From positions 1-8,679 of the forward strand of contig CAIPNN010000098.1 in assembly GCA_903866425.1 (NCBI GenBank): a DNA stretch of 8,679 nucleotides. Direction: 5' to 3'. This document shows, in pieces, positions 6,156 through 8,679 of this stretch. The notes beneath the pieces were generated by a model. That model did no database searches and was not told where the DNA came from. It worked only from the letters and a program-made list of their open reading frames with translations. This DNA comes from an uncultured Actinomycetes bacterium. GTDB taxonomy: Bacteria; Actinomycetota; Thermoleophilia; Miltoncostaeales; Miltoncostaeaceae. The translations under genes were made by a program, and so were the position numbers. The number at the start of each line of letters is the position of its first letter. Position 1 is the first letter of the stretch.

Positions 6156-6160
6156 AGGAG
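6156..6160 (+). promoter_or_regulatory. Strong ribosome binding site of carD
   Basis: AGGAG, within AAGAGGAG, lies five bases before the ATG at 6166 and fixes the carD start. It is the clearest Shine-Dalgarno sequence in the window and contrasts with the apparently leaderless neighbours. Confidence 0.85.
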
Positions 6161-6165
6161 ATTGC

Positions 6166-7128
6166 ATGTTCGAGGTTGGGGACAAGGTCGTCTATCCGCA
6201 CCACGGTGCGGGAACGGTGCTGGCCAAGGAAGTCCATGAGATCCGGGGCGAGCGTCGCGAGTACCTGACGATCGAGATCCTGCAGCCGCCGATGACCGTG
6301 ATGGTGCCGGTGGAGAACGCCGAGACCGCCGGCCTCCGCCCCGTCATCAATGAGCGCGCCGTCAACGAGGTGCTGTCGGTGCTGGTGGCTGACGGCAGCG
6401 AGATGCCCGCCCAGTGGAACCAGCGGTTCAAGCGCAACCAGGAGAAGCTGCGAAGCGGCGACATCCTCGAGCTGGCCGAAGTGGTGCGCAACCTTGAGCG
6501 GCGCCAGCAGGACGCCCGCCTGTCCCCCGGCGAGATGCAGATGCTCGAGCGCGCCCGCCGCGTGCTGGTGAGCGAGCTCATGTACGCCCGCAACGTTGAC
6601 GAGGAGGCCGCCAGCCAGCTCATCGACGACGCCCTCAACGGCAAGCTGGTGATCAAGCACAAGGCAGGCAGCAAGCGCGTGGCCCCCAAGCCGCCGCCGA
6701 AGGCCGACCCCAAGGCTGCTGCTGCTGCGCGCGCCGCCGCTGCACAGCAGAGCCGCGCCAGCATGCGCTCAACCGTGCGCCCGCCGCTGTCGTCCACTCC
6801 GCCGGCTGCCACCGCAATGGCACGGGCCGCGCTTGAAAAGGCTGCCGCCAAGGCAACTGAGGAGAAGGCTGCCAAGGCAGCGAAGGAAGCCGCGGCACCG
6901 GCCGCCAAGAAGGCCGCCGCAAAGCCGGCCGCCAAGGCTGCTGCCAAGCCCGCGGCGAAGCCTGCTGCCAAGCCGGCAGCCAAGGCCGCCGCAAAGCCGG
7001 CAGCGAAGCCGGCAGCGAAGCCGGCCGCAAAGGCTGCTGCCAAGCCGGCTCCCAAGGCTGCTGCAAAGCCGGCAGCGAAGCCTGCGGCGAAGCCGGCCGC
7101 AAAGAAGCCGGCCGCGAAGAAGAAGTAG
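6166..7128 (+). CDS. carD: CarD/CdnL-family RNA polymerase-binding regulator with histone-H1-like tail
   Basis: Residues 1 to about 62 form the CarD RNA-polymerase-interaction domain: FEVGDKVVYPHHGAGTV at 2-18, then MTVMVPVENAE and GLRPVI. Residues about 63-162 form the helical DNA-contacting domain, with WNQRFKRNQEKLRSGD starting at the conserved Trp84. That Trp corresponds to the residue that wedges the -10 edge in mycobacterial CarD. ARRVLVSEL follows. CarD binds the polymerase beta subunit and stabilises open promoter complexes, especially at rRNA and housekeeping promoters. Mycobacterial CarD has about 162 residues; this product has 320. The extra 158 residues are a Lys/Ala/Pro tail, dominated from about residue 242 by PAAK and AAAK units and ending KKPAAKKK. 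It resembles the tails of histone H1 and actinobacterial HupB and should bind DNA non-specifically (inference). The gene has a strong ribosome binding site and ends six bases before the convergent YaaA-family stop. Confidence 0.95.
   Translation: MFEVGDKVVYPHHGAGTVLAKEVHEIRGERREYLTIEILQPPMTVMVPVENAETAGLRPVINERAVNEVLSVLVADGSEMPAQWNQRFKRNQEKLRSGDILELAEVVRNLERRQQDARLSPGEMQMLERARRVLVSELMYARNVDEEAASQLIDDALNGKLVIKHKAGSKRVAPKPPPKADPKAAAAARAAAAQQSRASMRSTVRPPLSSTPPAATAMARAALEKAAAKATEEKAAKAAKEAAAPAAKKAAAKPAAKAAAKPAAKPAAKPAAKAAAKPAAKPAAKPAAKAAAKPAPKAAAKPAAKPAAKPAAKKPAAKKK
6889..7125 (+). repeat. Degenerate Lys-Pro-Ala-Ala coding repeat in carD tail
   Basis: This stretch encodes about 79 residues made almost only of PAAK, AAAK and KPAAK units. 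DNA copies vary at synonymous positions, but some are exact: a 20-base block at 6991-7010 recurs at 7063-7082, 72 bases or 24 codons apart. The repetition makes slippage and length variation between strains likely (inference). It is coding sequence, not a spacer array. Confidence 0.85.
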
Positions 7129-7143
7129 TCCGGCCTATCCGGA
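7129..7143. terminator. Small hairpin between convergent carD and YaaA-family stops
   Basis: TCCGG (7129-7133) can pair with CCGGA (7139-7143) around a five-base loop, right after the carD stop and across the YaaA-family stop. No T-run follows on either strand. It is at most a weak bidirectional terminator; the stem is short enough to be chance. Confidence 0.2.
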
Positions 7144-7914
7144 GCGCGTGAACACGACGGCAGCTCCGTCATGTTCCACGCGCCCGGGGCCGAGCCCCTC
7201 CACGCGCAGGGCGGCCACATCGGCAGCGGAGCGGGCGTCATCGAGCACGATGGCCCGTGCAAGCGCGCCTTTCAGCGACTTGCCCGCATGGCCCACCGAT
7301 CGACGGCCCGCTGGTCCGTCATCCACGATGTCCACGCGCACGTGTGCGCCGGGGCGAAGGGCCGACACGTCAATGGCGGCCGCGTGCTCCTGCGGCAGCA
7401 GGTCAATCACCATCCCCCGCCCCGCACGCGCCACCAGCGCCTGGGTCACCAGCGGTCGCCACCAGGCGGCCAGCAGTCCGAGTGGTGGTACCCGCGCACC
7501 CATCTTCAGCCGGTATGCCGGAATGCGATCGTCAGCCGCGACAAGCCCCCAGAGGCCGGAGGGCACCAGCACGCGGGCCATCAGCCGACGGCGCGCGGGT
7601 GCTGGCACATCGTCAATGCCAATGGCACCCCACACCACGCCTGAGTAACGCTCCACCGCAGGGAGGGTGGGTGCATCGTCGAGGCAACGCCACTCGTCAA
7701 GCGCCCGCTCCAGGTGCGCGCCGCGCACCCCCAGCAGCGTGCACGCAGCGGCTTCCTTCCGCAGTACGCGCCGCACGGCATCGCGCACCTCGATCCGGGC
7801 ATCGCCGAGCGCCGCCCCGAACCCGCCGCCAGCCAGATCGGCAACTGGGGCGCCTCCACCAATGGCCTTGCCCTCAGATGGTGGAAGCAAGATGACCGGG
7901 GTGACAGGAGGCAT
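7135..7914 (-). CDS. yaaA: YaaA/DUF328-family peroxide-stress protein
   Basis: The product has 259 residues, about the length of E. coli YaaA. Family hallmarks in order: N-terminal ILLPPSEGK at 8-16, RYSGVVWGAI in the middle, PSGLWGLV followed by DRIPAYRLKMGA, and C-terminal GHAGKSLKGALARAI. E. coli YaaA is cytoplasmic and limits intracellular free iron and oxidative DNA damage during hydrogen peroxide stress. The same role here is inferred from family membership only. The actinobacterial form keeps the PPSEGK motif where E. coli has a diverged N-terminus. The ATG at 7914 is chosen because the LLPPSEGK strand begins seven codons later and TAGCCT lies six bases upstream. The gene is convergent with carD (six-base gap) and divergent from the secreted-protein gene. 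Confidence 0.9.
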   Translation of the reverse strand: MPPVTPVILLPPSEGKAIGGGAPVADLAGGGFGAALGDARIEVRDAVRRVLRKEAAACTLLGVRGAHLERALDEWRCLDDAPTLPAVERYSGVVWGAIGIDDVPAPARRRLMARVLVPSGLWGLVAADDRIPAYRLKMGARVPPLGLLAAWWRPLVTQALVARAGRGMVIDLLPQEHAAAIDVSALRPGAHVRVDIVDDGPAGRRSVGHAGKSLKGALARAIVLDDARSAADVAALRVEGLGPGRVEHDGAAVVFTRSG

Positions 7915-7920
7915 ATCGGC

Positions 7921-7926
7921 AGGCTA
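7921..7926 (-). promoter_or_regulatory. -10 hexamer TAGCCT, leaderless promoter of YaaA-family gene
   Basis: On the minus strand TAGCCT occupies -12 to -7 relative to the start codon at 7914, the same spacing as at the HAD and Usp starts. No ribosome binding site is present between it and the ATG. Confidence 0.5.
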
Positions 7927-7991
7927 CCGGCACCAAAGTTGTGAGAAATACGTGAACAGATGCTCGAAACGCACCCTGCCCACCCTGTCGG

Positions 7992-8006
7992 GGGGGTTGG
8001 ACCCCC
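7992..8006. repeat. GGGGGT/ACCCCC inverted repeat before the secreted-protein promoter
   Basis: GGGGGT (7992-7997) and ACCCCC (8001-8006) form a six-base-pair stem with a three-base loop. The element abuts the candidate -10 TACCAT at 8007-8012, so it lies in the promoter spacer. It could be an operator or only a G/C-rich coincidence. Confidence 0.35.
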
Positions 8007-8012
8007 TACCAT
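8007..8012 (+). promoter_or_regulatory. Candidate -10 hexamer TACCAT for the secreted-protein gene
   Basis: TACCAT ends nine bases before the ATG at 8022. The intervening bases hold only a poor GCAGG one base from the start, too close for a normal ribosome binding site. The site fits the TANNNT pattern of other starts in the window. Confidence 0.45.
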
Positions 8013-8021
8013 CGAGCAGGT

Positions 8022-8679
8022 ATGCGCACGGCCTTCCTCTCGCCCCGCGGTACCACCCGAATCGTGCTCGCGGCAACGCTGGCGCTCACCGGTGGCGGGG
8101 CCACAGCGTCAGCGTCGCTGGCCGCCGACGCGCCCGCCAGCACAGGCCGTCCGCAGATCGTGCTGCTCGACCCGGGCACCAGCGCACCCGCAAAGGCAGT
8201 GGGCGAGGAGCGTCGGGGCAACGACGTCACCGATGTGTATTCCACCGCGATCGACGGCTTCGTCGCCGTGCTCGACCCCGCGGACATCGCCCGCCTGAAG
8301 GCCGACCCTTCTGTGGTCAGTGTGGAACCCGACGCGCGGGTGAGCATCAATGCGGCCCCGGCCAACGACATGTTCGCCAACGCGAGCACCGTCGGTACCA
8401 CCGGTGGCAACGCCGGGAGCATCACGGGCACCACCGCACAGGCAACGCGCGAAACCGGTGAGCCCACGCCCCTTTCCGTCAGCGTGTGGGGCAGCACCGG
8501 CAAGTCGATCTGGTACTCGTGGACCGCACCGGTCACGGGGCCGGTGACCCTCACCACGCAGGGCAGTAACTACGACACCATGCTCGCGCTCTACAGCGGA
8601 TCGTCGATCACCGGGCTCACGAGCCTCGGGGCCAACGACGACGTGTCCTCGGGCACCGTCTGGAGTTCGGTGAGCGCCA
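8022..8679 (+). CDS. Secreted protein with I9-like segment and PPC-like domain (partial)
   Basis: The frame runs off the right edge after 219 residues. Residues 1-34 form a signal peptide: Arg residues near the start, a hydrophobic core IVLAATLALTGGG, then an ASASLAA cleavage region. Residues about 44-109 resemble the peptidase inhibitor I9/subtilisin propeptide fold: QIVLLDP, then VYSTAIDGFVAVLDP, then LKADPSVVSVEPDARVSI. From residue 115 a beta-sandwich domain begins with PANDMFANAS and continues with SIWYSWTAP, NYDTMLALYSG and ANDD. This matches PPC-like domains often attached to secreted peptidases. In typical subtilases the I9 prodomain is followed at once by the S8 catalytic domain with Asp-His-Ser. 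Here the PPC-like domain follows directly, so a peptidase domain is either downstream, outside the window, or absent. The protein acts outside the cell. It is divergent from the YaaA-family gene by 107 bases. Confidence 0.8.
   Translation, partial: MRTAFLSPRGTTRIVLAATLALTGGGATASASLAADAPASTGRPQIVLLDPGTSAPAKAVGEERRGNDVTDVYSTAIDGFVAVLDPADIARLKADPSVVSVEPDARVSINAAPANDMFANASTVGTTGGNAGSITGTTAQATRETGEPTPLSVSVWGSTGKSIWYSWTAPVTGPVTLTTQGSNYDTMLALYSGSSITGLTSLGANDDVSSGTVWSSVSA

Noticed and set aside
5059..6660. Open frame of 533 codons on the minus strand across uppP, the small protein and carD
   Set aside because: It is His/Asp/Gly-rich low-complexity sequence without motifs, and it lies antisense to well-supported uppP and carD.
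6889..7125. Possible CRISPR-like or tandem non-coding repeat array
   Set aside because: Repeats are in codon phase, lack unique spacers and encode a continuous PAAK tail.
6192..7262. Minus-strand frame with many AAGF repeats, resembling a glycine/alanine-rich protein
   Set aside because: It is the antisense reading of the carD PAAK tract; CarD motifs and a strong ribosome binding site support the plus strand.

Overview
The window looks like chromosomal DNA of a high-GC actinobacterium. The reasons are G/C-rich third codon positions, a membrane-anchored LytR_C protein with a Thr-rich linker, an F420-type luciferase-like monooxygenase domain, a CarD/CdnL regulator with a HupB-like Lys/Ala/Pro tail, and many starts that look leaderless with a TANNNT hexamer just upstream. 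A deep-branching class such as Thermoleophilia is plausible, but this is inference. No rRNA, tRNA, CRISPR array, integrase or insertion sequence was seen.

Layout, left to right. (1) 1-471, minus: N-terminal part of a DEAH-box superfamily 2 helicase running off the left edge. (2) 472-699: divergent intergenic region. (3) 700-1284 and 1281-3731, plus: a LytR_C membrane protein whose stop overlaps, as ATGA, the start of an 816-residue protein. That protein joins a luciferase-like monooxygenase to a benzoate-CoA-ligase-like adenylating enzyme. A GGGGACAG/GTCCCC palindromic element encodes the linker exactly at the joint. (4) 3728-4531, minus: a HAD-IIA phosphatase whose stop codon shares CTAG with the fusion gene. 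(5) 4577-5008, 5044-5865, 5897-6103 and 6166-7128, plus: universal stress protein, undecaprenyl-diphosphatase UppP, a 68-residue charged protein and CarD. (6) 7135-7914, minus: a YaaA-family protein. (7) 8022 to the right edge, plus: a secreted protein with an I9-like segment followed directly by a PPC-like beta domain.

The window is mostly housekeeping and stress functions: cell-wall lipid recycling (UppP), RNA polymerase control (CarD), stress proteins (Usp, YaaA) and cell-envelope proteins (LytR_C, secreted protein). They do not form one pathway. The points most worth a second look are the monooxygenase-ligase fusion with the repeat at its joint, the histone-H1-like tail on CarD, and the set of near-identical short promoters. 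Those promoters include a back-to-back pair in the 45 bp between the HAD and Usp genes, where each -10 falls in the other's -35 zone.
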